NCBI GenBank assembly: GCA_934754975.1
Contig: CAKVKI010000176.1
Location: 1-5,644, forward strand
Origin: an uncultured Alistipes sp.
GTDB lineage: Bacteria > Bacteroidota > Bacteroidia > Bacteroidales > Rikenellaceae
Direction: 5' to 3'
Length of the DNA: 5,644 bases
Shown here: positions 1 through 5,566 of the stretch, in pieces
How the letters are laid out: each line of letters begins with the position of its first letter
Position numbering within the stretch: position 1 is the stretch's first letter
The notes under the pieces: generated by a model
Databases searched by the model: none
What the model saw: only the letters and a program-made list of their open reading frames with translations
Told to the model about the DNA's origin: nothing
Position numbers and translations under genes: made by a program

Positions 1-374
1 CCAACAACCCCAACAAGGTGCTGGTGGACCGCATCGAACTGGTCAACGGCATCAAGCGCGTGGCCGTCTGCTCGAACCCGACCACCAACCTGATCCGCAT
101 GGACATCGGCGACAACAGGATCAACCTCACGGCACAGGATATCGACTTCTCGGTGTCGGCCAACGAGACGATTTCGTGCAGCTACGACGGCGAAGCGATT
201 TCGATCGGCTTCAAATCGACGTTCCTCGTCGAGATACTCTCGAACATGGACACGCCGACCGTAGTGGTGGAACTGGCCGACTCGACCCGCGCCGGCGTCT
301 TCAAACCCATTTACGACGACAAGCAGACCAGCGCAACGCTCATGCTGCTCATGCCGATGATGATCAACGCATAA
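1..374 (+). CDS. dnaN: DNA polymerase III subunit beta (sliding clamp), C-terminal part
   Basis: This is the 3' end of the gene for the ring-shaped clamp that tethers the replicative polymerase to DNA. The reading frame is open from the window edge (first whole codon at base 3) to a TAA at 372-374, giving 123 residues out of a usual total of about 370. The visible part matches the end of domain 2 and domain 3: an NKVLVDRIELVNGIKRVAV-like strand, then conserved DFSVSANETISCSYDG and FKSTFLVEIL segments, and the family's terminal MPM motif in LLMPMMINA. The end is normal and shows no truncation. The exonuclease gene starts 11 bases further on, so the two are probably co-transcribed. The clamp also serves as a docking platform for repair and proofreading enzymes, which makes a nuclease neighbour plausible as a partner, though this is inference. 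Confidence 0.95.
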   Translation, partial: NNPNKVLVDRIELVNGIKRVAVCSNPTTNLIRMDIGDNRINLTAQDIDFSVSANETISCSYDGEAISIGFKSTFLVEILSNMDTPTVVVELADSTRAGVFKPIYDDKQTSATLMLLMPMMINA

Positions 375-385
375 CGGCCCCTCAA

Positions 386-1153
386 ATGAAGTTAAACCTC
401 AAACGCCCGATCATTTTCTTCGACCTCGAAACAACCGGCGTGGACACCGCCAAAGACCGTATCGTCGAGATTTCGATGGCCAAGATCATGCCCGACGGCG
501 AAGAGATCGTCAAAACCCGCAAGATCAATCCGGAAATGCATATTCCGGAAGAGGCCACCGCCATCCACGGCATTACGGACGAGGACGTCAAGGATTGTCC
601 GACTTTCGCGCAGGTCGCCAAGTCGCTCGAACAGTTCATCCGCGGCTGCGATTTCGGCGGTTTCAATTCGAACCGCTTCGACCTGCCGGTGCTGGTCGAA
701 GAGTTTCTGCGGGCGGGAGTGGACGTGGACTTCAAACGCCGCAAATTCATTGACGTGCAGAACATCTTCCACAAGAAGGAGCAGCGGACGCTGGTCGCGG
801 CCTACAAGTTCTACTGCGACAAGAACCTGGAAGACGCCCATTCGGCCGAAGCCGACACGCTGGCCACCTACGAGGTACTCAAAGCCCAGTTGGAACGTTA
901 TCCCGACCTGGAAAACGACATCGACAAGCTGGCCGAGTTCTCGACCCGCGCCGAAACGGCCGACTATGCCGGACGCATCCTCTTCAACGAGAAAGGCGAG
1001 GAGGTCTTCGGATTCGGCAAGTACAAGGGCCGCAGCGTGGAGGAGGTCTTCCGTATGGAACCTAGTTATTACGCATGGATGATGAACGGCGATTTTCCGC
1101 TCTACACCAAAAAGGTCATCACCGAAATCCGCATGCGCGAAAAACTGAAATGA
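386..1153 (+). CDS. DEDDh 3'-5' exonuclease (DnaQ/epsilon family) with ExoX-like C-terminal domain
   Basis: The protein has 255 residues and is predicted to remove nucleotides from DNA 3' ends, as a proofreading or repair nuclease in the cytoplasm. All five catalytic residues of the DEDDh class are visible: D13 and E15 in FFDLETTG (ExoI), D99 in FNSNRFDLPVL (ExoII), and H152 and D157 in HSAEADTLAT (ExoIII). The RNase-H-like fold covers about residues 8-170. After a charged linker, residues 207-250 (FGFGKYKGRSVEEV, then YYAWMMNGDFP) form the small C-terminal domain seen in ExoX-like proteins. The ATG at 386 was chosen because it begins just before the first beta strand and 11 bases after dnaN; the open frame reaches further back, but that part overlaps dnaN. 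No obvious QxxLxF-type clamp-binding peptide was seen. It could be the polymerase III epsilon subunit or a separate ExoX-type repair enzyme; the C-terminal domain favours the second. Confidence 0.9.
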   Translation: MKLNLKRPIIFFDLETTGVDTAKDRIVEISMAKIMPDGEEIVKTRKINPEMHIPEEATAIHGITDEDVKDCPTFAQVAKSLEQFIRGCDFGGFNSNRFDLPVLVEEFLRAGVDVDFKRRKFIDVQNIFHKKEQRTLVAAYKFYCDKNLEDAHSAEADTLATYEVLKAQLERYPDLENDIDKLAEFSTRAETADYAGRILFNEKGEEVFGFGKYKGRSVEEVFRMEPSYYAWMMNGDFPLYTKKVITEIRMREKLK

Positions 1154-2988
1154 CGATGAAGCGACTTTGTGCGACAGTTTTACTGCTCCTGTGGAGCGTG
1201 TGCGCCTTTGCGGTGCAAAAGTCGGGAACGATAGTCTATATCAACGGCTCGAAATTCTACATTCACACGGTACAGCCCGGCGAGACGCTTTACGGACTCT
1301 CGAAAGCGTACGAGGTGGGCGAGAAGGTGATTCTTCAGCACAATCCGGCGGCAAACGACGGGCTGAAAGCGGGGGAGACCGTCAAGATTCCCTTCGTGAC
1401 CGCCGTTCCCGAGCCCAAGTCGGAGCGCAAACTGCGCAAAACGTTCGATTCCCATACCGTCGCGCAGGGCGAAACCCTGTACGGCATTTCGCGCAAATAC
1501 GAAATTCCGATCCAGACCGTCATCGAGGACAATCCGAGTCTCGACCCGACCAACCTGCGGCTCGGGGAACGTATCCTGATCCGCAAGAAGCAGATCGGCA
1601 CCGAAGATGAAGCCGGAACGAAAGAACAGTGGGAAGCCTACCGCAATACGCTCAACAGCGTCGCAGAAGAGGGTTATGCCTATCATATGGTGAAACCGGG
1701 CGAGACGTTCTATTCGCTGTCGCGCCGCTTCGGAATCACCGAAGAGCAGCTCGGCGCGCTCAACGGAGGGCTGAAGCCCGCCGACCTGAAGGCCGGGGCC
1801 ATCATCAAGGTTCCGGGGTCTCCCGAAGAGCTGGCCGCCCAGGGACAGCAGCCTGCCGACACCCTGCGCGCGGACTCCATTCCGGACCTCTTCGCCGACG
1901 CCAAGGTGAAGGAGATCGAATTCCGCGCCCTGCGCCGCAGTGCGACGCTCAACGTCGCCCTGATGCTGCCGATCGCCGTCGACGGCGACGCCAATTCCAA
2001 TTACCTGGAGTTCTATCAGGGATTCCTGCTCGGACTGGACAGCGTGAAGACCAAATACGGCTATTCGGTAAACGTCGGCCTGTATAACACGGCCCGCGAT
2101 GCGGAGAAAATCCGTGAAATCACCCAGAGCGACGCTTTCCGCAACACCGACCTGATTATCGGCCCGGTCTATGAAGAGGGGCTTTATCCGGTCATCCAGT
2201 TCGCCGAGGAGTACAACGTGCCCGTCGTTTCGCCGCTGGCCAACATTACGGGCCTGAACAGCGACGTGCTGTTCCAGATGGCGCCCGACCCGGCGCACAA
2301 ATGGGAAAAAGTGGCCGACCTGGTAAACGGAGACAAGCAGGTTACGCTGATCTACACCGAAAGTGCGGACAAGGAGTTCGAGAAGGAGATACTGACGCTG
2401 CTCGGCGATTCGGACTATAAGAAGCACACCTATAAATATGTTCATCCGTCGGCCCGCACGAACAGCAATTCGGGCGACCTGACGCCGCTGCTGGACAACG
2501 GCGCCGACAACGTATTCATCATCATGGCCGACAACGAAGTGGACGTGGACCGTATTCTGGCCGCCATCGCTTCAGCCGATACGAGCATATCGAGCCGCGG
2601 CCGCACGCCGTCCAAGTTCGTCGTGCTGGGCAATATCCGCTGGAACCGCATGAACAACATCGACCGCACGATGTTCTTCAAAGACCGCGTGATTTTCATC
2701 TCGACCTACCACGCCAAGCGCGACTCGCAGACGATCCTCGACTTCGACAGCGCCTACATCCGCTCATTCGGTTCACTGCCCACGCTCTTTTCGTACCGCG
2801 GCTACGACGCGGCGGTGATCTTCTGCCCCGCGATGTACAACGACATCGAGTACGACATGGAAGGCCGGAGCTATACGCCGCTACAGACCTCCTATCTCTT
2901 CGGACAGGGCGAACAGCGCCACAACCACATCAACCGCAGCTGGACGAGAGTCAACTACAACAGCGACTTTACGATAACTATCGAATAG
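1150..2988 (+). CDS. Secreted protein with three LysM repeats and a type 1 periplasmic-binding fold
   Basis: The precursor has 612 residues. An N-terminal signal peptide is clear: positive MKR, hydrophobic CATVLLLLWSVC, then AFA before V22, a signal peptidase I site. C18 follows SV, which is a poor lipobox, so a lipoprotein is unlikely. Three LysM modules follow at about 38-82, 102-146 and 178-222, each with the typical PGET(L/F)Y(G/S)(L/I)S core or a close variant (the second has QGETLYGIS). LysM binds N-acetylglucosamine-containing glycans such as peptidoglycan. From about 266 to the end lies a region resembling type 1 periplasmic substrate-binding proteins (VALMLPI, FYQGFLLGLDSV, DLIIGPVYEEG, NVPVVSPLAN). 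The start ATG overlaps the exonuclease stop as ATGA; ATG 1156 is an equally possible start, two residues shorter. No permease or ATPase gene is nearby, so a role in wall sensing or as a synthase regulator, as for LpoA, fits better than transport. That role is inference; the domain calls are solid. Confidence 0.88.
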   Translation: MTMKRLCATVLLLLWSVCAFAVQKSGTIVYINGSKFYIHTVQPGETLYGLSKAYEVGEKVILQHNPAANDGLKAGETVKIPFVTAVPEPKSERKLRKTFDSHTVAQGETLYGISRKYEIPIQTVIEDNPSLDPTNLRLGERILIRKKQIGTEDEAGTKEQWEAYRNTLNSVAEEGYAYHMVKPGETFYSLSRRFGITEEQLGALNGGLKPADLKAGAIIKVPGSPEELAAQGQQPADTLRADSIPDLFADAKVKEIEFRALRRSATLNVALMLPIAVDGDANSNYLEFYQGFLLGLDSVKTKYGYSVNVGLYNTARDAEKIREITQSDAFRNTDLIIGPVYEEGLYPVIQFAEEYNVPVVSPLANITGLNSDVLFQMAPDPAHKWEKVADLVNGDKQVTLIYTESADKEFEKEILTLLGDSDYKKHTYKYVHPSARTNSNSGDLTPLLDNGADNVFIIMADNEVDVDRILAAIASADTSISSRGRTPSKFVVLGNIRWNRMNNIDRTMFFKDRVIFISTYHAKRDSQTILDFDSAYIRSFGSLPTLFSYRGYDAAVIFCPAMYNDIEYDMEGRSYTPLQTSYLFGQGEQRHNHINRSWTRVNYNSDFTITIE

Positions 2989-2995
2989 CGAGATT

Positions 2996-3652
2996 ATGGC
3001 ATCTTTGACAAACGCAATACCCGAAAAAACCATCGAGCGCCTGAGCGAATACCGCCGTACGCTGCTGGCCAGCCACAAGCAGGGAATCACGCATATCTTC
3101 TCGCACGTTCTGGCGGGCATCCACGGCATCACTGCCGTGCAGGTCCGCCGCGACCTGATGCTGATCGGCTTTTCGAGCGACACGAAGAAAGGGTACGACG
3201 TGCAGGTGCTTATCGAATACATCAGCAAGATCCTCGACAGCCCTTCGCAGATGAACATCGCCGTGCTGGGTATGGGACACCTAGGACAGGCGATCACCAA
3301 ATATTTCAACGGCAAAGGTCTCAAGTTGAAAATTACAGCCGCGTTCGACGTCGATCCCGGCAAAGTCGGCAAAACCATCGACGGCATCCCGTGTTATCAC
3401 ATGGATACGTTCGAAGAGGTCGTCGAGGACAAAGACATCAGCATCGTGATCGTCTCTTCGCCGACGCAGGTGGCGCCGAGCCTGGTCGTTCCGATCATCA
3501 ACGCCGGAATACAGGGAGTGCTGAATTTCACCTCCACGCCGCTGAATTTCCCGCAGGGCATCGTCGTCGAAAATTACGACATCACCACGCTGCTCGAAAA
3601 GGTCGCCTATTTCGTCAAGGAGAACGAGGAGAAAAACAGCAGTAATTCCTAA
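2996..3652 (+). CDS. rex: Redox-sensing transcriptional repressor Rex
   Basis: The protein has 218 residues, the usual length for Rex, a dimeric repressor that leaves its operators when NADH rises relative to NAD+. The N-terminal winged helix spans about residues 8-80: IPEKTIERLSEYRRTL opens it, VQVRRDLMLIGF (48-59) is the recognition helix, and KKGYDV (64-69) the wing. The Rossmann domain follows, with dinucleotide loop GMGHLG at 92-97 and acidic D118 in AAFDVDPGKVG closing the second beta strand, the arrangement expected for NAD(H). GVLNFTSTPLNFP and the C-terminal helix DITTLLEKVAYFVKE match the segments used for domain-swapped dimerisation in Rex. The ATG lies 7 bases after the LysM gene stop with no Shine-Dalgarno, so expression depends on the upstream promoter. 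No Rex-type TTGTGA(N)TCACAA palindrome was seen in the window, so autoregulation is not supported here. The targets are probably fermentation and respiration genes elsewhere. Confidence 0.95.
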   Translation: MASLTNAIPEKTIERLSEYRRTLLASHKQGITHIFSHVLAGIHGITAVQVRRDLMLIGFSSDTKKGYDVQVLIEYISKILDSPSQMNIAVLGMGHLGQAITKYFNGKGLKLKITAAFDVDPGKVGKTIDGIPCYHMDTFEEVVEDKDISIVIVSSPTQVAPSLVVPIINAGIQGVLNFTSTPLNFPQGIVVENYDITTLLEKVAYFVKENEEKNSSNS

Positions 3653-3663
3653 AAAAGAGCGGC

Positions 3664-3668
3664 AGGAG
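3664..3668 (+). promoter_or_regulatory. Shine-Dalgarno-like AGGAG upstream of ribF
   Basis: AGGAG ends 8 bases before the ATG at 3677, inside a purine-rich run that continues to GAGAGGG. It is the only well-placed Shine-Dalgarno-like sequence in front of any gene here, and Bacteroidetes rarely depend on such sites. It supports the ATG at 3677 as the start and may simply reflect the purine-rich leader. Confidence 0.4.
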
Positions 3669-3676
3669 AGAGGGCA

Positions 3677-4414
3677 ATGAGGGTTTTTCACGGTTTCGAA
3701 TCGCTTCCGCACTTCATCCATCCGGCGGTGACCGTCGGATCGTACGACGGCCTGCACAGCGGCCACCTGGAACTGCTGCGCACCGTGACCGCCGCGGCCC
3801 GCGCGCAGGGCGGCGAAAGCATCGTGTTCACCTTCGAGCCGCATCCCCGCATCACGCTCGGCAAAGCCGACGGACTGCGTCTGCTGACGACGCTCGAAGA
3901 GAAAATCTACCTGCTCGAACGGCTGGGTATCGACAATCTGGTCGTCATCCCCTTCGACAAGACATTCAGCCAATTGGCTCCCGACCAGTTCGTCCGCGAC
4001 TGCTTGGTAGGCTATACCGGAGCCGAAACGCTCGTCGTAGGCTTCGACCACCGTTTCGGGCACGACAAGCAGGGAAGCTACGATTACCTGGACAGCCACG
4101 GGTTCGGCCTGCGGGTGATAGAGGTTCCCGAATGTGACGTGGACGCCGAAAAAGTAAGTTCCACAGTGATCCGGCGGCTGGTCGAAAAAGGCGAAATGGC
4201 GCGCGCCGCACGTCTGCTGGCGCACCCCTATCTGATAATCGGCCGGGCGCAGCGAAATCGCATCCGGATCGACGAACCGATGAAACTCCTGCCCCCTCCG
4301 GGCGAATACGATGTACATATCGACGGCAAACCGGCCCGCCTTACGGCCGACGCCGCACAGGAACTGATAACCCGCGACGGCCTGTCCGAAGGGCGCGTCG
4401 TCATAACATTTTAA
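3677..4414 (+). CDS. ribF: RibF-family FAD synthetase (FMN adenylyltransferase) with a reduced riboflavin kinase domain
   Basis: The protein has 245 residues, whereas bifunctional RibF usually has about 300-320. The N-terminal nucleotidyltransferase domain, which joins FMN and ATP to make FAD, is complete: GSYDGLHSGH at 21-30 (the HxGH-type ATP site), FEPHP at 53-57, VGFDHRFG at 121-128 and SSTVIR at 161-166. After HPYLIIGRAQ (183-192), where the riboflavin kinase barrel normally begins, the conserved GRxxGFPTAN segment is absent. The sequence jumps to LPPPGEYDVHIDGKPARL and ends with about 30 further residues. The kinase half is therefore a remnant that probably cannot phosphorylate riboflavin. 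No frameshift remnant is apparent and the thioesterase gene begins 3 bases later, so the short form looks stable rather than a recent break. The likely activity is FAD synthesis only, with FMN supplied by another enzyme; a changed nucleotidyl-transfer role cannot be excluded. It lies directly after rex, a redox regulator. Confidence 0.85.
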   Translation: MRVFHGFESLPHFIHPAVTVGSYDGLHSGHLELLRTVTAAARAQGGESIVFTFEPHPRITLGKADGLRLLTTLEEKIYLLERLGIDNLVVIPFDKTFSQLAPDQFVRDCLVGYTGAETLVVGFDHRFGHDKQGSYDYLDSHGFGLRVIEVPECDVDAEKVSSTVIRRLVEKGEMARAARLLAHPYLIIGRAQRNRIRIDEPMKLLPPPGEYDVHIDGKPARLTADAAQELITRDGLSEGRVVITF

Positions 4415-4417
4415 ACC

Positions 4418-4831
4418 ATGCTGAGTTACGACTGTCAAATAAGGGTTTGGTACAAGCATACCGACCAGATGGCGATCTGCCACCACTCGAATTATATCTG
4501 TTATTACGAAGCCGCGCGCAGCGAACTGCTCCGCTGGCTGGGAATGTCTTTCGCCGAGGTCGAGAAGCGGGGTATCATGATGCCGATCCTGGAAGTGCAG
4601 TCCAAATACCACCGTCCGGCCTATTACGACGAACTGCTCACCGTACGTATCATGCTGAAAGATCTGCCTACGGCCCGCATCAACTTCTTCTACGAAATCT
4701 ACAACGAAAAGGGCGACCTGCTCAATACGGGCATGACGCAGCTGGGCTTCATCCACAGCGACACGCGCCGCCCGTGCCGCGTTCCCGACTGGTTCCTGCA
4801 GCTGGTCGCCGACAAGTGGACAGAGGAGTAG
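4418..4831 (+). CDS. Acyl-CoA thioesterase, YbgC/FadM-type hotdog fold
   Basis: The protein has 137 residues, normal for this family of single-hotdog thioesterases that release CoA from acyl-CoA esters in the cytoplasm. The N-terminal signature is plain: VWYKHTDQMAICHHSNYICY, followed by YEAARSELLRWLG. It matches the family pattern RYxETDxxGxxxHxNYxxxxExAR, with D16 as the expected catalytic aspartate, H23 in the conserved histidine position and N25-Y26 after it. The long central helix (about 26-40) and beta strands such as YYDELLTVRIMLKDL and ARINFFYEIYN complete the fold. The ATG lies 3 bases after the ribF stop, indicating translational coupling. The substrate cannot be told: relatives act on 4-hydroxybenzoyl-CoA, short-chain or long-chain acyl-CoA. 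No Tol-Pal genes are nearby, so the ybgC symbol is not applied. Confidence 0.9.
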   Translation: MLSYDCQIRVWYKHTDQMAICHHSNYICYYEAARSELLRWLGMSFAEVEKRGIMMPILEVQSKYHRPAYYDELLTVRIMLKDLPTARINFFYEIYNEKGDLLNTGMTQLGFIHSDTRRPCRVPDWFLQLVADKWTEE

Positions 4832-4851
4832 AAGCGGCAGCGACACTTCCG

Positions 4852-5346
4852 ATGGTTCTCACGACAGAAAGGCTCCGGATCGTCCCGCTGACGCTGCCCC
4901 GGTTGAAATTATGGGTAAGTGACGCGGCGGCCCTGGAGCAGGAACTCGGATGCCGCAACGCCGCGGCGCTGATGTCCGACGAATTCGGGCGGATCGTTAC
5001 GGGGCAGTACGCCGCCGCGCTGAGCGACCGGGACAACCTCCTTTTCTATACTTTCTGGCTGCTTATAACCCGTACGGACGGCAAGGCGACAGGTTCAGCC
5101 TGTTTCAAGGGCGGGCCGAACGCCGCCGGCGAGGTGGAAATCGGATACGGGCTGGAAAAAACCTTCGAGAAACAGGGCTATATGACGGAAGCGGTCCGTG
5201 AGTTATGCAAATGGGCGCTGGCGCAGCCGGACGTCCGGCATATCATCGCCGAAACGGATGCGGAAAACGGCGCATCTCAGCGCCTACTGCAAAGAACCGG
5301 ATTCCGGCAATACAGATCCGGGGCGACGCAGTGGTGGAGACTCTAG
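4852..5346 (+). CDS. GNAT family N-acetyltransferase, RimJ/RimL-like
   Basis: The protein has 164 residues and is predicted to move an acetyl group from acetyl-CoA to an amine. It opens with TTERLRIVPLTL, the usual first strand of RimJ/RimL-like GNATs. The acetyl-CoA site lies in EVEIGYGLEKTFEKQGYMTEAV (94-115), where EKQGYMTEA stands for the common RGKGYATEA loop; the first basic residue is replaced by E. Near the end, ENGASQRLLQRTGF (138-151) is the highly typical N-x-x-S-x-R-(L/V)-(L/ x)-x-x-x-G-F motif. The ATG at 4852 is 20 bases after the thioesterase stop. An in-frame GTG at 4816 would overlap that gene and add 12 residues without family resemblance, so it was not chosen. The acceptor (ribosomal protein, antibiotic or small amine) is unknown. 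It is the last gene of the unit and is followed by a strong hairpin. Confidence 0.85.
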   Translation: MVLTTERLRIVPLTLPRLKLWVSDAAALEQELGCRNAAALMSDEFGRIVTGQYAAALSDRDNLLFYTFWLLITRTDGKATGSACFKGGPNAAGEVEIGYGLEKTFEKQGYMTEAVRELCKWALAQPDVRHIIAETDAENGASQRLLQRTGFRQYRSGATQWWRL

Positions 5347-5358
5347 CGGGCTCCCGCA

Positions 5359-5372
5359 TATACGATATACGA
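5359..5372 (+). repeat. Tandem pair of TATACGA heptamers
   Basis: TATACGA occurs twice back to back, 12 bases after the GNAT stop and just before the GC-rich hairpin. The TATA steps around CGA give it slight inverted symmetry. It may be a small operator-like element, a local duplication, or chance. Confidence 0.5.
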
Positions 5373-5405
5373 CGAAGCCTGCCCGGAATCCCGGCGCAGG
5401 CTTCG
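5373..5405 (+). terminator. Strong hairpin at the end of the operon, probable terminator
   Basis: The arms CGAAGCCTGC (5373-5382) and GCAGGCTTCG (5396-5405) are perfect complements. The pairing can continue through CCGG (5383-5386) with CCGG (5391-5394) around an AATC loop, leaving one bulged C at 5395. This gives about 14 base pairs starting 26 bases after the GNAT stop, the right place to end the + strand transcript. The tail that follows (CTTACAG) is poor in T, so it could also act as an RNA 3'-end stabiliser with termination at the second hairpin downstream. Confidence 0.6.
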
Positions 5406-5429
5406 CTTACAGATAGAGTAAGAGCGTCC

Positions 5430-5458
5430 GGTTAGGTTAGGTTAGGTTAGGTTAGGTT
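5430..5458. repeat. Pentanucleotide array, (GGTTA)5GGTT
   Basis: Five perfect GGTTA units and a partial sixth (GGTT) run without a mismatch over 29 bases, in non-coding DNA between convergent genes. Read on the + strand it holds six GG pairs spaced by TTA, enough for a two-layer G-quadruplex in DNA or RNA. Such perfect short arrays usually change length by polymerase slippage. No gene reads through it, and it sits too far from any start codon in the window to work as a promoter-spacing switch for the genes seen. Confidence 0.9.
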
Positions 5459-5495
5459 CCGCCGCCGTAAATAGAAAATCATCCTTTATAGGGCG

Positions 5496-5509
5496 CGACG
5501 ATCGCGTCG
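5496..5509. other. Small hairpin next to the bidirectional terminator
   Basis: CGACG (5496-5500) pairs with CGTCG (5505-5509) around an ATCG loop. It lies next to the A tract of the second terminator. The stem is only five pairs, so it may be minor or accidental in this GC-rich stretch. Confidence 0.3.
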
Positions 5510-5511
5510 AA

Positions 5512-5546
5512 AAAAGGGACCGCACCCAAACGATGCGGTCCCTTTT
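5512..5546 (-). terminator. Bidirectional intrinsic terminator between convergent genes
   Basis: GGGACCGCA (5516-5524) and TGCGGTCCC (5534-5542) form a perfect nine-pair stem with a nine-base loop. AAAA before and TTTT after (5512-5515 with 5543-5546) extend it to 13 pairs. Read on the minus strand the stem is followed by six T (bases 5515 back to 5510), and it begins 20 bases after the minus-strand gene's stop, so it fits that gene best. On the + strand it is followed by four T and can serve as the backup stop for the operon. Confidence 0.85.
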
Positions 5547-5566
5547 GTCCGGAAAACAAGATCCGT

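Noticed and set aside
1192..1216. A lipoprotein lipobox at C18 of the LysM protein
   Set aside because: The residues before the cysteine are W-S-V, with valine just before C where glycine or alanine is expected, while AFA-V a few residues later is a good signal peptidase I site.
1180..2445. A 421-codon open frame on the minus strand opposite the LysM gene
   Set aside because: It is antisense to a well-supported gene and its translation shows no recognisable family; it is a codon-bias shadow.
2940..3000. A Rex operator or separate promoter in front of rex
   Set aside because: The gap to the upstream gene is 7 bases. Neither a TTGTGA/TCACAA-type palindrome nor a Bacteroidetes TAnnTTTG promoter element was seen there.
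4223..4414. ribF as a frameshifted pseudogene
   Set aside because: The remaining C-terminal codons follow the same style, no missing kinase motif was seen in another frame, and the next gene starts 3 bases after the stop, so the short form looks settled.
3281..4846. A 521-codon open frame on the minus strand across rex, ribF and the thioesterase gene
   Set aside because: It lies opposite three genes with clear family motifs. Its own translation shows no recognisable domain, and long antisense frames are expected in GC-rich DNA with strong third-position bias.
5430..5458. The GGTTA array as a eukaryotic (arthropod) telomere or contaminant
   Set aside because: It is only 29 bases, lies inside an otherwise normal bacterial intergenic region with bacterial terminators, and the flanking genes are clearly Bacteroidetes-like.
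5430..5458. The GGTTA array as a CRISPR array or phase-variation switch for a neighbouring gene
   Set aside because: There are no spacers between units. The array is outside coding sequence and downstream of both flanking genes, so length changes would not alter a frame or promoter seen here.
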